64,000 nucleotides of DNA from Bacteroidaceae bacterium (GCA_017408685.1 JAFQUE010000018.1:36909-100908), one strand, 5' to 3'. Numbered from the stretch's first letter, positions 37,008 to 46,105 are shown. A program made the numbers and translations. The notes: a model not told the origin generated them from the letters alone.

Positions 37008-37039
37008 ACTCTTTCGTTTACTGGTTGATATTCTTCTCA

Positions 37040-37047
37040 CAAACGTA
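37040..37047 (-). promoter_or_regulatory. -7 box for the MORN/Sel1 gene
   Basis: Reverse strand TACGTTTG, an exact match, 33 bases before ATG 37007. Confidence 0.5.
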
Positions 37048-37161
37048 CATAATTAATAGTCCATTTACAAGCAGTAGTGGTATTTTTATTGTAAAAATAA
37101 TTCACATAAGTACAGATTCAACATTTACCCCTGCAAATATTCACATATTAAAAAATATTAT

Positions 37162-37169
37162 TACATTTG
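37162..37169 (+). promoter_or_regulatory. -7 box for the GH20 gene
   Basis: TACATTTG, an exact match. Transcription would begin near 37173, on top of the first in-frame ATG (37174), so translation must start at ATG 37207. Confidence 0.55.
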
Positions 37170-37206
37170 CCAAATGAAGAAAACACAAATCAATTTATTT
37201 ATAATT

Positions 37207-40200
37207 ATGAAAAAGATTTTACTTCTATTCTCGTGCCTTATGGCAGGGATTGCCTGGTGTCTTGCCCAAGGGTTCCCTACAATAAGCACAGACGATGAGG
37301 TCAAGTGGTATCTCATCCAGTTCATGAACGGTGGGAATGCCATTACTGCAGAAAATGCAGGAGCGCAGATAACCACCGCTACGGCAACAGGCAGCGACGC
37401 ACAGTTGTGGAAAGTCACAGGTGACGGCACAAATGGCTACACCTTGACAAACAAGAAGGGATATACCCTTTATGTGAGTTCAGCAGCAAAAAACCAGATG
37501 GTAAATGCCGCAACAAGCGCCCCAGGTGTGAGCAAGTTCTTTATAAACGCCACAACCAACAGCACATACAGTGGCGGTTACGAGATTCAGCCAAAGGGCA
37601 ACACAGCCATTTCTATGAACCTTTGGGGTGGCCCGAGCGAGAACCGCGGAGTCGGTCTTTGGGACAATGGCGACGAGAATAACCCTGTACAGTTTGTAGA
37701 GTACAGTGTATTCGAGAACCTCGGCAGCATATCAATCATCCCTTACCCTGCCGAAATGACTGTAAGCGAAGGCAAGTTTGCCATTGCATCACTCAGCGCT
37801 ATCACATACCCGAGCGAGGAGACAGAGAAGTATGTCCGCGATTTTGCAGCAATGCTTGCAAAGACATCAGGCACCACACTTGCCGTAAAGGAGAGCGGTG
37901 CCGAGGCTGCAGCAGGCGAGATATGGCTTGCTGTTGACGCTTCACTGCCGACCGAAGGCTACACGCTCACGGTAAACGGGAACGGCATTGAGATAAAAGC
38001 CGCCACCAAAGCAGGATTCTTCTATGCCATGCAGACTTTGAAGCAACTGCTTCCACGAGACCTCTTCGGCGAAGAACTGAACAGCGAGGCAAAATGGGAG
38101 ATTCCTTTCGTTACAATTGCCGACCAGCCACAGTTCGGCCATCGCGGTTTCATGATGGACGTTGCACGTCACTTCTTCGACAAGGACGAGGTGAAGAAGG
38201 TGCTCGACATCATGGCTCTTTACAAGATGAACCGCCTACACTGGCACCTCACCGACGACCAGGGCTGGCGTATTGAAATTCCCGAATACCCATTGCTCAC
38301 TGAGATTGGCGCTGTGCGTTCAGGTTCTTTCACAAGCCCGGGCGACGGCAGCAAGTTCTTCGATGACACAGAGTATGGCCGCGGGATGTATTTCACGCAG
38401 GATGATTTGCGCGAGATTGTGGCATACGCAGCCGAGCGCAATATCGACATCATGCCCGAGATTGACCTCCCCGGCCACATGGTTGCAGCCGTGACATCAT
38501 ACCCCGAATTGAGTTGTGACCCCACAAAGGAATATTCGGTACGCCTCGACGGTGGTATATCCAAGGATGTCCTTAATATTGGAAAGGACGAGACAATCGA
38601 TTTCCTTAAATGCGTACTCGACAATGTGGCGGAAATTTTCCCGTTCCCATACATACACATCGGCGGCGATGAGTGCCCCACAGACCAGTGGCAGACAAAC
38701 GAGGACTGTCTGCGCCGCGTACAGGAAGAGGGCCTTGCCGGTGTGCACGAACTCCAATCATGGTTGGTTGAGGAACTTGGCACATACCTGAAGGAGAAAC
38801 ACGGAAAGGATATTGTAGTATGGGACGAGTTGCTCGCACACTGGACAAGCGACAATAAGGTAAAACCTGTAATCATGGCGTGGAACAGCCTTGGAAAAAC
38901 AGCCGATGCTGCCAACAAAGGATTCAAGAGCATTGCAACCCCATATTCACACGTGTACATTGACTTCATGCAGGTTGGCCCCGACAAGACTGTCATTGAC
39001 GAACCTTACTACGGCGGTTGGAGCGATACAAACACCAACACTCTTGAGGAGGCATACTCGCTTAACCCGGCAGGTTCACTCAGCGGACGTGAGGAGTACT
39101 GCATGGGGGTACAGTGTAACCTTTGGGCCGAGACACTCAACGACAACATAGAACTCGAGTACCAGTTGTTGCCACGCATGATTGCCGTAGCCGAAACAGG
39201 CTGGCTGCCAAGCAGCAAGAAGAACTGGAGCGGATTCTACCGCCGCCTGCAGAGCCACGACGAGATTCTGGACCTGCTTGGCTACACATACGCAAAGCAT
39301 TACATTGAGCCCAAGGAGTACACCGCGGCAGAAACAGCAATAATGGAGGCCGAAGAGATACTCGCTGCAAGCATTCCCGGCGGCGTGGGCTACCCGGCAG
39401 CAGAACTTTACGACGCACTGCAGAATGCTCTTTCAGCAGTTGAAGGCGACGATGTCACTGCACTCAATGCAGCCATCGCTGCATACAAGAGCGCAGCAAT
39501 TGTAATGCCGGAACCGGGCAAGACCTACCAGATTGTTTCGGCCTCGACATATTACAAGCGCCAATATGCAGGTTCTACTTTATACACAAAGGAGAACGGC
39601 ATACGTTTCCACTACACTCCGCAGGTTGAGCCCGAGGAGTTATGGCAGTTCGAGGCTGTTGACGGCGGTTACATAATGAAGAACCTCTACAGCGGCAAAC
39701 AGATTACAATGGACAGCTACAATAGCATTGTAAAAGTGAGCGATGCAGGAACACCGGTCAGGATTGACAAGGCAACCATAGCCTCACGCGATGTAACATT
39801 CGTTCCCGGTGCAGTGACAATATCTGCTGTCAACGGCTACAATGCTGCAATGACAGGCAAAGTAAAGCGTTTGAGCGCAGAACCGTCGGGCGATGTATAT
39901 GCAAAGGACGAGGCAGCACTCTGCTACAACGGAACATGGAAGTTCATTGAAGTGACAGACTTCACTGCCCAGCTTGCAGGCCTTGTAAAGAAATGCGAAC
40001 TTATAGCCCTGAATGCTAAGCCTGGCAAGGTTGGAGAACCTACAGAAGAAGCCCTTGAGTACCTTCTGAACAACGTTACGACTCCTGCCGGAGCGGCTGT
40101 TGCAGAAGGTGGTGTTACCGAGCAGCAATACAATGCATACGTTGCACTCTACCACCAGTTTATGATTATGCCGCGCGCCACTATGGCCGATGTCATTGAT

Positions 40201-40731
40201 ACAGGCGTATACTACTACATACGCAATGCATACTTTACCGATAAGTATGCCGCATACAACAACAGCCGTGTAGAGCCAATGGCTAAAAGCGCCACAGACA
40301 GTTTCTTGTGGAGTTTTGTAAAGAACAGCGACGGTACCGTATACATCTATAACAAAGCAGCAAACAATGCCACATATATTGCCAACGATGCCATTGAGCA
40401 GACCATAAAGGTGGGCAAGGAGTATGCATGGACTCTAAAGGAGACAACCACTGACACCGGTAGCAAAGGCATTGCCATTGTAGCAGGTGACGGTGAACAT
40501 GGATGGTACACTAACCCCGACGCTTGGGGTTATGTGCTCACAAAGCCTTATACATGGGGCGCAAGCGTATGGACGCTGGAGAAGTCGGATGTCCAGGTTG
40601 AGACAGGTATCACAGAGGTGAAAGGTGAAAACGGAAAGGTGAAAGGTATTTACGATTTACAAGGTAGGCGAGTAGAAGCACCAACTAAAGGGTTGTACAT
40701 TATTGATGCTAAAAAGAGATTGATAAAATAA
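37207..40731 (+). CDS. GH20 beta-N-acetylhexosaminidase, multidomain, secreted
   Basis: A 1174-residue exported enzyme removing terminal N-acetylglucosamine or N-acetylgalactosamine from glycans. Order: signal peptide (to CLAQ), a ricin/lectin-like domain (about 25-165), GH20b domain (about 175-310), catalytic barrel (about 315-660) with HIGGDECP holding the catalytic pair D488-E489, then a helical linker and two further lectin-like modules (about 760-890 and 980-1120). The end, GIYDLQGRRVEAPTKGLYII, is a common Bacteroidales C-terminal element linked to surface display or sorting. Nearby nagB could use the product. The next gene is convergent. Confidence 0.92.
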   Translation: MKKILLLFSCLMAGIAWCLAQGFPTISTDDEVKWYLIQFMNGGNAITAENAGAQITTATATGSDAQLWKVTGDGTNGYTLTNKKGYTLYVSSAAKNQMVNAATSAPGVSKFFINATTNSTYSGGYEIQPKGNTAISMNLWGGPSENRGVGLWDNGDENNPVQFVEYSVFENLGSISIIPYPAEMTVSEGKFAIASLSAITYPSEETEKYVRDFAAMLAKTSGTTLAVKESGAEAAAGEIWLAVDASLPTEGYTLTVNGNGIEIKAATKAGFFYAMQTLKQLLPRDLFGEELNSEAKWEIPFVTIADQPQFGHRGFMMDVARHFFDKDEVKKVLDIMALYKMNRLHWHLTDDQGWRIEIPEYPLLTEIGAVRSGSFTSPGDGSKFFDDTEYGRGMYFTQDDLREIVAYAAERNIDIMPEIDLPGHMVAAVTSYPELSCDPTKEYSVRLDGGISKDVLNIGKDETIDFLKCVLDNVAEIFPFPYIHIGGDECPTDQWQTNEDCLRRVQEEGLAGVHELQSWLVEELGTYLKEKHGKDIVVWDELLAHWTSDNKVKPVIMAWNSLGKTADAANKGFKSIATPYSHVYIDFMQVGPDKTVIDEPYYGGWSDTNTNTLEEAYSLNPAGSLSGREEYCMGVQCNLWAETLNDNIELEYQLLPRMIAVAETGWLPSSKKNWSGFYRRLQSHDEILDLLGYTYAKHYIEPKEYTAAETAIMEAEEILAASIPGGVGYPAAELYDALQNALSAVEGDDVTALNAAIAAYKSAAIVMPEPGKTYQIVSASTYYKRQYAGSTLYTKENGIRFHYTPQVEPEELWQFEAVDGGYIMKNLYSGKQITMDSYNSIVKVSDAGTPVRIDKATIASRDVTFVPGAVTISAVNGYNAAMTGKVKRLSAEPSGDVYAKDEAALCYNGTWKFIEVTDFTAQLAGLVKKCELIALNAKPGKVGEPTEEALEYLLNNVTTPAGAAVAEGGVTEQQYNAYVALYHQFMIMPRATMADVIDTGVYYYIRNAYFTDKYAAYNNSRVEPMAKSATDSFLWSFVKNSDGTVYIYNKAANNATYIANDAIEQTIKVGKEYAWTLKETTTDTGSKGIAIVAGDGEHGWYTNPDAWGYVLTKPYTWGASVWTLEKSDVQVETGITEVKGENGKVKGIYDLQGRRVEAPTKGLYIIDAKKRLIK

Positions 40732-40743
40732 GTATATCGAGTA

Positions 40744-40795
40744 TTCATCAATACAGAAAAGGCGGATGACCATCCGCCTTTTCTGTATTGATGAA
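40744..40795. terminator. Bidirectional terminator, 25-bp perfect arms
   Basis: Arms 40744-40768 and 40771-40795 match perfectly; GC core GGCGGATG/CATCCGCC is followed by TTTTC and mirrored by GAAAA. It lies between GH20 and tnaA. Bases 40796-40980 hold nothing further that I recognise. Confidence 0.85.
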
Positions 40796-40980
40796 ACTTG
40801 TTGCAAACTAATCCGACTCACCTGCAAAGTCTGGGGGCAATACCTTATTCCCAAAAATCAAAATAGGTTTGTATGATTTATAACAGGTTTAGGGTAAGTT
40901 GTGTTGAAGAACACAAAAACACTCATTCCTGTTCATATACTATCTTAAGAAGTATCCCCCTAATTTTTACTGGTGAACCA

Positions 40981-42360
40981 CTAATCTTCTATTCTCTCAA
41001 GTTTCACTGTAAAGTGACGCATGAGTTCTGTTTCCCAGACAATACGTACTCCGTGGCGTATGGTATCGCGGCGGTCATATACATTCTTGAGGGCTGCAGC
41101 AATTACATCCATATGGTTATTTGTGTATACACGGCGGGCAATGCACAGGCGCAAAAGGTCGAGGCCGCCGAAGCGGTTCTCGCGGGTTACGGGGTCCCTG
41201 TCGGCAAGGATGTAACCAATTTCGCAACCGCGCACGCCGGCTTCAAGGTAAAGTTCAATGGCAAGTGTCTGAGCAGGGAATTCCTCTTTGGGAACATTAG
41301 ACAGCACCATATCTGCGTCAACAAAGAGCGCATGACCGCCTACAGGGCGCTGGTAAGGAATGCCATATTCGTCTAATTTTGCAGCCAAATACTGCACCTG
41401 ACGGATTCGGGTCTCAATGTTATCAAGTTCTGTATTCTCGTCAAGGCCCACAGCCAAAGCAGCCATGTCACGACCGTTCATGCCACCGTATGTGAGGTAA
41501 CCCTCAAAAGGAATACAGTACTTCTTTGCGCCCTCGTACCAATCCTCATGACGGGTGGCAATGAAACCGCCCATGTTCACAATACCGTCTTTCTTGGCAC
41601 TCATTGTCATGCCGTCGGCAAGCGAATATATCTCCTTTACAATCTCCTTGATGGTCTTGTGGGCATAGCCCTCTTCGCGGGTCTTGATGAAATATGCATT
41701 CTCCACAAAGCGTGCCGAGTCGTAGATGACGCGCTTGCCGTATTTGTCGGCAATGGCACGTACTTCGCGCAGGTTCTGCATTGAAACAGGCTGCCCGCCA
41801 GCTGTGTTGTTGGTAATTGTGATTATGATGAACGGTACCTTGTCGGCATGTTCGGCAAGAGCCTTCTCAAGTTTCTTAGGGTCTACGTTACCCTTGAAAG
41901 GAACCTCGAGTTGGGTGTCTTTTGCCTCGTCTACGGTGCAGTCCAAAGCAAAAGCCTTGCGGCTCTCGATGTGACCTTTGGTAGTGTCGAAATGAGAGTT
42001 TCCGGGAACAATGTCGCCGTTCTTCACAAGATGGCTGAAGAGCACATTCTCGGCCGCTCTACCCTGGTGTGTGGGGATTACATACTCAAAGCCCGTGAGG
42101 CGTGTGATAGTGTCCTTCAACTGGAAGAAAGATGATGAACCGGCATAACTCTCGTCGCCCATCATAAGCGCAGCCCACTGGCGGTCGCTCATTGCGCCCG
42201 TACCCGAGTCGGTAAGGCAGTCGATGTAAACTTGCTCCGATTTCAACTGGAAGAGGTTATAATTGGCCTCTTTAATCCACTGTTCTCTCTCTTCGCGTGT
42301 ACTCTTACGAATGGGTTCAACCATCTTGATTCTCCAGGATTCTGCAAAAGGTATTTCCAT
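40981..42360 (-). CDS. tnaA: Tryptophanase
   Basis: A 459-residue PLP enzyme splitting tryptophan into indole, pyruvate and ammonia. PTHQGRAAEN and the Schiff-base Lys segment MTMSAKKDGIVNMGG are clear. To separate it from tyrosine phenol-lyase: HFDTTKGH carries the Asp (tryptophanase Asp137 type; Thr in the lyase), and RHFTVKLE carries the His (tryptophanase His463 type; Phe in the lyase). So indole production is expected. No tnaC-like leader or tryptophan transporter is adjacent, unlike E. coli. A canonical promoter and a 19-base palindrome lie upstream. Confidence 0.94.
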   Translation of the reverse strand: MEIPFAESWRIKMVEPIRKSTREEREQWIKEANYNLFQLKSEQVYIDCLTDSGTGAMSDRQWAALMMGDESYAGSSSFFQLKDTITRLTGFEYVIPTHQGRAAENVLFSHLVKNGDIVPGNSHFDTTKGHIESRKAFALDCTVDEAKDTQLEVPFKGNVDPKKLEKALAEHADKVPFIIITITNNTAGGQPVSMQNLREVRAIADKYGKRVIYDSARFVENAYFIKTREEGYAHKTIKEIVKEIYSLADGMTMSAKKDGIVNMGGFIATRHEDWYEGAKKYCIPFEGYLTYGGMNGRDMAALAVGLDENTELDNIETRIRQVQYLAAKLDEYGIPYQRPVGGHALFVDADMVLSNVPKEEFPAQTLAIELYLEAGVRGCEIGYILADRDPVTRENRFGGLDLLRLCIARRVYTNNHMDVIAAALKNVYDRRDTIRHGVRIVWETELMRHFTVKLERIED

Positions 42361-42389
42361 AGTATTAGTTAGTTAAAAATGATTGTGCA

Positions 42390-42408
42390 ATAAATCTTCA
42401 AGATTTAT
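42390..42408 (-). promoter_or_regulatory. 19-base palindrome at the tnaA transcription start
   Basis: ATAAATCTTCAAGATTTAT, perfect about its central base, beginning three bases downstream of the -7 box and covering the predicted start (near 42407). Candidate operator, or a 5' hairpin of the tnaA mRNA. Confidence 0.45.
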
Positions 42409-42410
42409 CT

Positions 42411-42418
42411 CAAAGATA
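42411..42418 (-). promoter_or_regulatory. tnaA promoter
   Basis: Reverse strand TATCTTTG (exact -7 box) with TTTG 19 bases upstream (-33 element), the canonical Bacteroidetes layout. Leader of about 46 bases. Confidence 0.65.
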
Positions 42419-42524
42419 AACACAAACGTGATAAATTCAAAATAAAGTTCGGTTTTTCAAATAAAGCACAATCAAACAGCAGAGAAAATTGTACTTCTTA
42501 GGTTACCTGGCAGGTGAGCCAATT

Positions 42525-43103
42525 TCAGCACTCAACCTTATTACCCTTACCCGGCAGGTTTACCTGCTCGAACTTGTAGCCGAGGCGTTTGAGTTCAATG
42601 GCCGCACCAATACGGTATACAACCTTAACCACGCGCGCATAGGCATGGAATGCCATGGGTGACTGGGGTTCTATGTTCTCGCGGCGGATGAGCGTGAGCG
42701 CGGTCTCGCCCAAACGACGCATCATCTGCTCAATATTCTTTGCCTCCTGTGACTCAAGATGAAAACCAAGGACCTTCTGAACAATATATTCGTCCATATC
42801 ATCGAACCCCGCAGGACCATAAAGAGATTTATATTCATCATTGCAATGCTCAGTCCAGTCCTCGTCCCAAAGATGGGCCACAGCCATGCCCACATAACCG
42901 GCCCAGGCAATTGCAACAGTAGGATAATCGGCAATATTAGGCACTGCGTCGGCCATATATTCGGGGGCAATGGCATGCCAGCGCGAATCGATATCCTCTG
43001 TTGAAAGCAAAGTACCTTCAAGCATATTGTACTGCGTTGTGATTTTGAGCAATTCGTTCATCAAACGGCTCTCGAAATTCTCAAGATATACTTTGTTTAC
43101 CAT
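42525..43103 (-). CDS. Conserved protein of unknown function
   Basis: A 192-residue, mostly helical cytoplasmic protein; one moderately hydrophobic stretch (about 62-78, TVAIAWAGYVGMAVAHL) is probably buried rather than membrane. It has His, Trp, Asp and Glu clusters such as HLWDEDWTEHC but no motif that I can assign. It is the last gene of the ribE operon, 12 bases after the NifX-like gene, which is the only clue to its job. Confidence 0.75.
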   Translation of the reverse strand: MVNKVYLENFESRLMNELLKITTQYNMLEGTLLSTEDIDSRWHAIAPEYMADAVPNIADYPTVAIAWAGYVGMAVAHLWDEDWTEHCNDEYKSLYGPAGFDDMDEYIVQKVLGFHLESQEAKNIEQMMRRLGETALTLIRRENIEPQSPMAFHAYARVVKVVYRIGAAIELKRLGYKFEQVNLPGKGNKVEC

Positions 43104-43115
43104 AATTGTTGTTTC

Positions 43116-43469
43116 TTAATGATTACCGCACTCATGATGGTCGCACAATTCTCCATTATCCTTGACATTGCCTGCGAGGTATGCCGCTACAAGTTCCTCG
43201 ACATTGCCGCTGCAGCCACGGAGAACATCAATACCATTGCTCTGCAATACATTGAGCGCACCATTACCGATGTTTCCCGCAAGCATTACCTTAACGCCTA
43301 TGCGGCTGAGCACATGAACAATGCCCGACTTGCAACCGCAACCTTGGGGAGAGGGAAGAATCTCCCTCATTGTCACCTTACCTTCATTCACAGTAAATAT
43401 AGTATAGTGGTCGCAATGTCCGAAATGGCTGTCGACCACACCATCTTTTGTAGGTACTGCTATTTTCAT
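43116..43469 (-). CDS. NifX/NifB-like Fe-Mo cofactor-binding fold protein
   Basis: A 117-residue protein starting MKIAVPTKDGVVDSHFGHCDHY, the typical opening of the dinitrogenase iron-molybdenum cofactor family (PF02579). GCGCKSGIVHVLSRIGVKVM and ALNVLQSNGIDVLRGCSG continue the fold; extra Cys and a C-terminal CDHHECGNH could hold a metal cluster. No nitrogenase genes are present, so it more likely handles an Fe-S or other metal centre. ATG 43469 is chosen; the frame runs back to a TTG at 43478. Confidence 0.85.
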   Translation of the reverse strand: MKIAVPTKDGVVDSHFGHCDHYTIFTVNEGKVTMREILPSPQGCGCKSGIVHVLSRIGVKVMLAGNIGNGALNVLQSNGIDVLRGCSGNVEELVAAYLAGNVKDNGELCDHHECGNH

Positions 43470-43478
43470 ATCAATCAA

Positions 43479-43859
43479 TCAATCAATTATTTTCTTTTCA
43501 CGTAATTTGAGGAAGAGCATTTCGGCAATTTCCTCCTTCTGAAGTATCACAATCCTGTCAAGTATCCCAATTGACAGGAAATACCTGTCATTTGACGTTA
43601 CCACCTTGCCCAAAGAGAAGAGCAAGAAGTCATCTACAACCACGTTCTTTTCAAGCATTCCGGTCACAAGGCTGTCCGACTCTATTCTATCGATTATCTC
43701 CCCGGGAATGGATATACCCTCCACCGAACAGTTGCGCAAAGCGTTTGTAACATGAGCGCCAACTTCCTGAATGTGCCTTTCCGGCTCAGGTTTGGTATGA
43801 AGGCAAATCGAAACCAGCACCAGCAATGCCAATAGTGGATAGAGGAATATTTTTATCAT
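43479..43859 (-). CDS. Small membrane-anchored or secreted protein
   Basis: A 126-residue protein starting MIKIFLYPLLALLVLVSICL, a signal or anchor, with a mixed alpha/beta periplasmic part (SIGILDRIVILQKEEIAEMLFLKLREKK). It faintly resembles the DUF4359 type of short secreted proteins, but I cannot confirm this. The start is ATG 43859, two bases after the nitroreductase stop; the frame also has a TTG at 43865. Third gene of the ribE operon. Confidence 0.7.
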   Translation of the reverse strand: MIKIFLYPLLALLVLVSICLHTKPEPERHIQEVGAHVTNALRNCSVEGISIPGEIIDRIESDSLVTGMLEKNVVVDDFLLFSLGKVVTSNDRYFLSIGILDRIVILQKEEIAEMLFLKLREKKIID

Positions 43860-43861
43860 AA

Positions 43862-44401
43862 TCAATATTTTTCAAAAGATATGACCTTCTCTTTTGCTTT
43901 GCGTATCTTTTTGCGTTTTGGTTTTATGGTGTAACCTAAAGAAATGACAAGCATAAGACGCTTGCCTTGGGGAATTCCGGCCAGTTCCTTGATTTTCTTC
44001 TCGTCGAACCATCCGAGAATACAACTGCCGACACCCTCGTCTTCAGCAGCCAAAGTAATGTACGAGGCAGCAATGCCCAAATCCATAATAGGAAAATCCT
44101 TGTCCTTAATACCGCTACCAAACCTCGATGTTATATTCGTAGGTTCCAGGGTAATGAGCACCAATGCCGCTGAGTCCTTGACAAAACGGTTGAGCCCCAG
44201 ACTTGAAGTCGCCTTGGCTACTTCGCCCAAAAGTGAAGGCTCGGTTATTACTGTAAAATGCCAAGGCTGCCCGTTGCATGCCGAAGGTGCCAAACGCCCG
44301 GCCTCGAGTATGCGTTCAAGCACATCGCGCCCTATTGTACGCCCCGGCTGATAAGCACGGTCGCTCTGCCGTGACTGCGCCAATTCAAGAAAACTCTTCA
44401 T
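43862..44401 (-). CDS. Nitroreductase-family flavoprotein
   Basis: A 179-residue FMN-dependent oxidoreductase fold. The N-terminal QSDRAYQPGRTIGRDVLERI with LAPSACNGQPWHF, and the mid segment AAEDEGVGSCILGWFDEKKI, are typical. Substrate unknown; family members reduce nitro groups, quinones or flavins. The ATG overlaps the ribE stop by four bases (ATGA), so it is translationally coupled to riboflavin synthase, which provides its cofactor precursor. Confidence 0.9.
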   Translation of the reverse strand: MKSFLELAQSRQSDRAYQPGRTIGRDVLERILEAGRLAPSACNGQPWHFTVITEPSLLGEVAKATSSLGLNRFVKDSAALVLITLEPTNITSRFGSGIKDKDFPIMDLGIAASYITLAAEDEGVGSCILGWFDEKKIKELAGIPQGKRLMLVISLGYTIKPKRKKIRKAKEKVISFEKY

Positions 44402-44997
44402 CGTTTGGCTATCCTTGCTATGTATTTGCCAATAATATCGAACTCAATGTTCACTTTGGTACCTACCTCTATCGTATGGAAGTTAGTATGCTCGTAAGTA
44501 TAAGGTATTATTGAAACCGAGAAAGAATCATCCGTAGGTTCACATACCGTAAGGCTCACTCCATTCACCGTTACCGAACCCTTGTCCACTGTAAGATACC
44601 CCTTAACAGCCATCTCGTCGTCTTTCCTGTAACGGAACGTATAATACCAACTGCCGTCCATATCCTTTACCGACACACACTCGGCTGTTTCATCGACGTG
44701 TCCCTGTACAATATGACCGTCGAGACGCCCGTTCATCATCATGCTGCGTTCAACGTTCACCTTGTCGCCCACTTTAAGCAACCCGATATTGGAACGCTCA
44801 AGCGTCTCATGCATTGCTGTTACGGTATACTCATCGTCCTTTATATCCACAACAGTGAGGCAAACACCATTGTGAGACACACTCTGGTCAATTTTCAATT
44901 CCCCCACAAAAGAGCAAGAGAGAGTAAGGTGCAGATTGCTCTGCTCACGTACAAGTTTGCGCACCACCGCAAACTCTTCAACTATTCCTGAAAACAT
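44398..44997 (-). CDS. ribE: Riboflavin synthase, alpha chain
   Basis: A 199-residue enzyme that dismutates two 6,7-dimethyl-8-ribityllumazine molecules to riboflavin. It has the N-terminal MFSGIVEE and two lumazine-binding repeats, each with its signature: SHNGVCLTVVDI (about 45) and VNGVSLTVCEP (about 145). First gene of a five-gene operon with a canonical promoter at 45052. The 51-base leader is too short for an FMN riboswitch. Other names in use are ribC and ribB(alpha). Confidence 0.95.
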   Translation of the reverse strand: MFSGIVEEFAVVRKLVREQSNLHLTLSCSFVGELKIDQSVSHNGVCLTVVDIKDDEYTVTAMHETLERSNIGLLKVGDKVNVERSMMMNGRLDGHIVQGHVDETAECVSVKDMDGSWYYTFRYRKDDEMAVKGYLTVDKGSVTVNGVSLTVCEPTDDSFSVSIIPYTYEHTNFHTIEVGTKVNIEFDIIGKYIARIAKR

Positions 44998-45051
44998 AAA
45001 AATCCTGTTATTGTATATGTATATTATGCAGTCTAATTTCGCAGTTTAATG

Positions 45052-45059
45052 CAAAGATA
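45052..45059 (-). promoter_or_regulatory. Promoter of the ribE operon
   Basis: Reverse strand TATCTTTG (-7) with TTTG 20 bases upstream (-33). Predicted leader about 50 bases. Confidence 0.65.
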
Positions 45060-45104
45060 ATTACAAACAGTCATATTGGCAAATAAATTATTCGATACTC
45101 ATTT

Positions 45105-45962
45105 TTATAAACTGCGTGGGGTTTTACCTGTATGTTTCTTGATGAATTGAACAAAAGCCGATGGACTTGAGAAGTTGAGTTGATCGGAGATTTCTTGTAA
45201 TGTCATATTGGTTGTACGAAGAAGCAACTTCGCATCGATTAATATTGCTTCGTGTATCCAGTCCAGAATAGGTCGTCCTGTTACTCTCTTTATGGCTGTT
45301 GACAAATATTTAGGGGTGAGATTTAGTCTTTCTGCATAGTATTTTACACTACGGTTCTTTCTGTAGTTTGTAGCCAATAGACGAAAAAAGTTATCAGAGA
45401 GATTATTGGCTTTTATATCAGAGGTTACATCTTCTACCTCAAAGATTTTTTCATATTCCGCCAATATCTCCAAAACAAGAGCATAGAAAATCGAGCGGAT
45501 AATTTCTAGCCTGTATTTACCACATTCTTTTGATTCCTTATGTATGAAGCGATAATAACTTTGCAAATCATCAAACTTATCATCGGCAATCCTTATCACG
45601 GACATATAACGGGAATAACCGAAAATGCTGGTATCAATCGGCGATGGCATGTTAAGTATATAATCTACAGAAACGGCTATCGCACTACCCTCCCGCATAA
45701 GCATAGAGTCAGCATTGTCGATGATATGATTTGGCGGTAGGACAATTACACAATTTTTCGACAGTTTATACTCTTTGCCATCAATACATATAACTCCACC
45801 ATCAGACTTACACAGCATAATGACTATTCCGTTGCGAAGAAGTATCCGGTTTGATGTCTCAATCTTACGGGATGCATCATTTAAGTCAATAATGAAGTCA
45901 TCTCCACTACCGTCTATCATTTGTAAGATATCAATTTCTTGTATTTTTCTACTATCCACCAC
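45105..45962 (-). CDS. AraC-family transcriptional regulator
   Basis: A 285-residue regulator. The C-terminal 100 residues hold the double helix-turn-helix (LNLTPKYLSTAIKRVTGRP and LQEISDQLNFSSPSAFVQFIKKHTGKTP), the first 130 a cupin-like sensing domain. The start is GTG at 45962; the next ATG, residue 15, would cut into the conserved start. It is divergent from the GT28-like gene (143-base gap), so it probably controls that gene and its own. Low GC compared with the flanking genes suggests transfer. Confidence 0.9.
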   Translation of the reverse strand: MVDSRKIQEIDILQMIDGSGDDFIIDLNDASRKIETSNRILLRNGIVIMLCKSDGGVICIDGKEYKLSKNCVIVLPPNHIIDNADSMLMREGSAIAVSVDYILNMPSPIDTSIFGYSRYMSVIRIADDKFDDLQSYYRFIHKESKECGKYRLEIIRSIFYALVLEILAEYEKIFEVEDVTSDIKANNLSDNFFRLLATNYRKNRSVKYYAERLNLTPKYLSTAIKRVTGRPILDWIHEAILIDAKLLLRTTNMTLQEISDQLNFSSPSAFVQFIKKHTGKTPRSL

Positions 45963-46026
45963 TGCAAAACGAAGTTTGATAAATTTATTTGCCTACAAAT
46001 GTAATGAATCACTTTTGGCATTACTA

Positions 46027-46034
46027 TACTTTTG
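46027..46034 (+). promoter_or_regulatory. -7 box for the GT28-like gene, with small repeats
   Basis: TACTTTTG, an exact match, 72 bases before the ATG at 46106. Around it, ATCACTTTTG (46009-46018) and ACTTTTGTGAT overlap a repeated CTTTTG, and short TAATG/CATTA dyads are seen. These could be AraC-type sites, but this is not established. Confidence 0.35.
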
Positions 46035-46105
46035 TGATAATTAACAAATAATAGAAGGCATTTTCCCAATCAATAACATTTAAATGGAATAAAGCAATAT
46101 AGCCT

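Noticed and set aside
40981-42360. Tyrosine phenol-lyase instead of tryptophanase
   Set aside because: The two residues that separate the families (Asp in FDTTKGH, His in RHFTVKLE) are of the tryptophanase type.
43116-43469. Nitrogen fixation capacity from the NifX-like gene
   Set aside because: Only the cofactor-binding fold is present; no nifHDK or nifB-type radical enzyme in the window, and the fold is common in non-fixing bacteria.
44998-45050. FMN riboswitch upstream of ribE
   Set aside because: The leader is only about 50 bases and lacks the conserved FMN aptamer segments.
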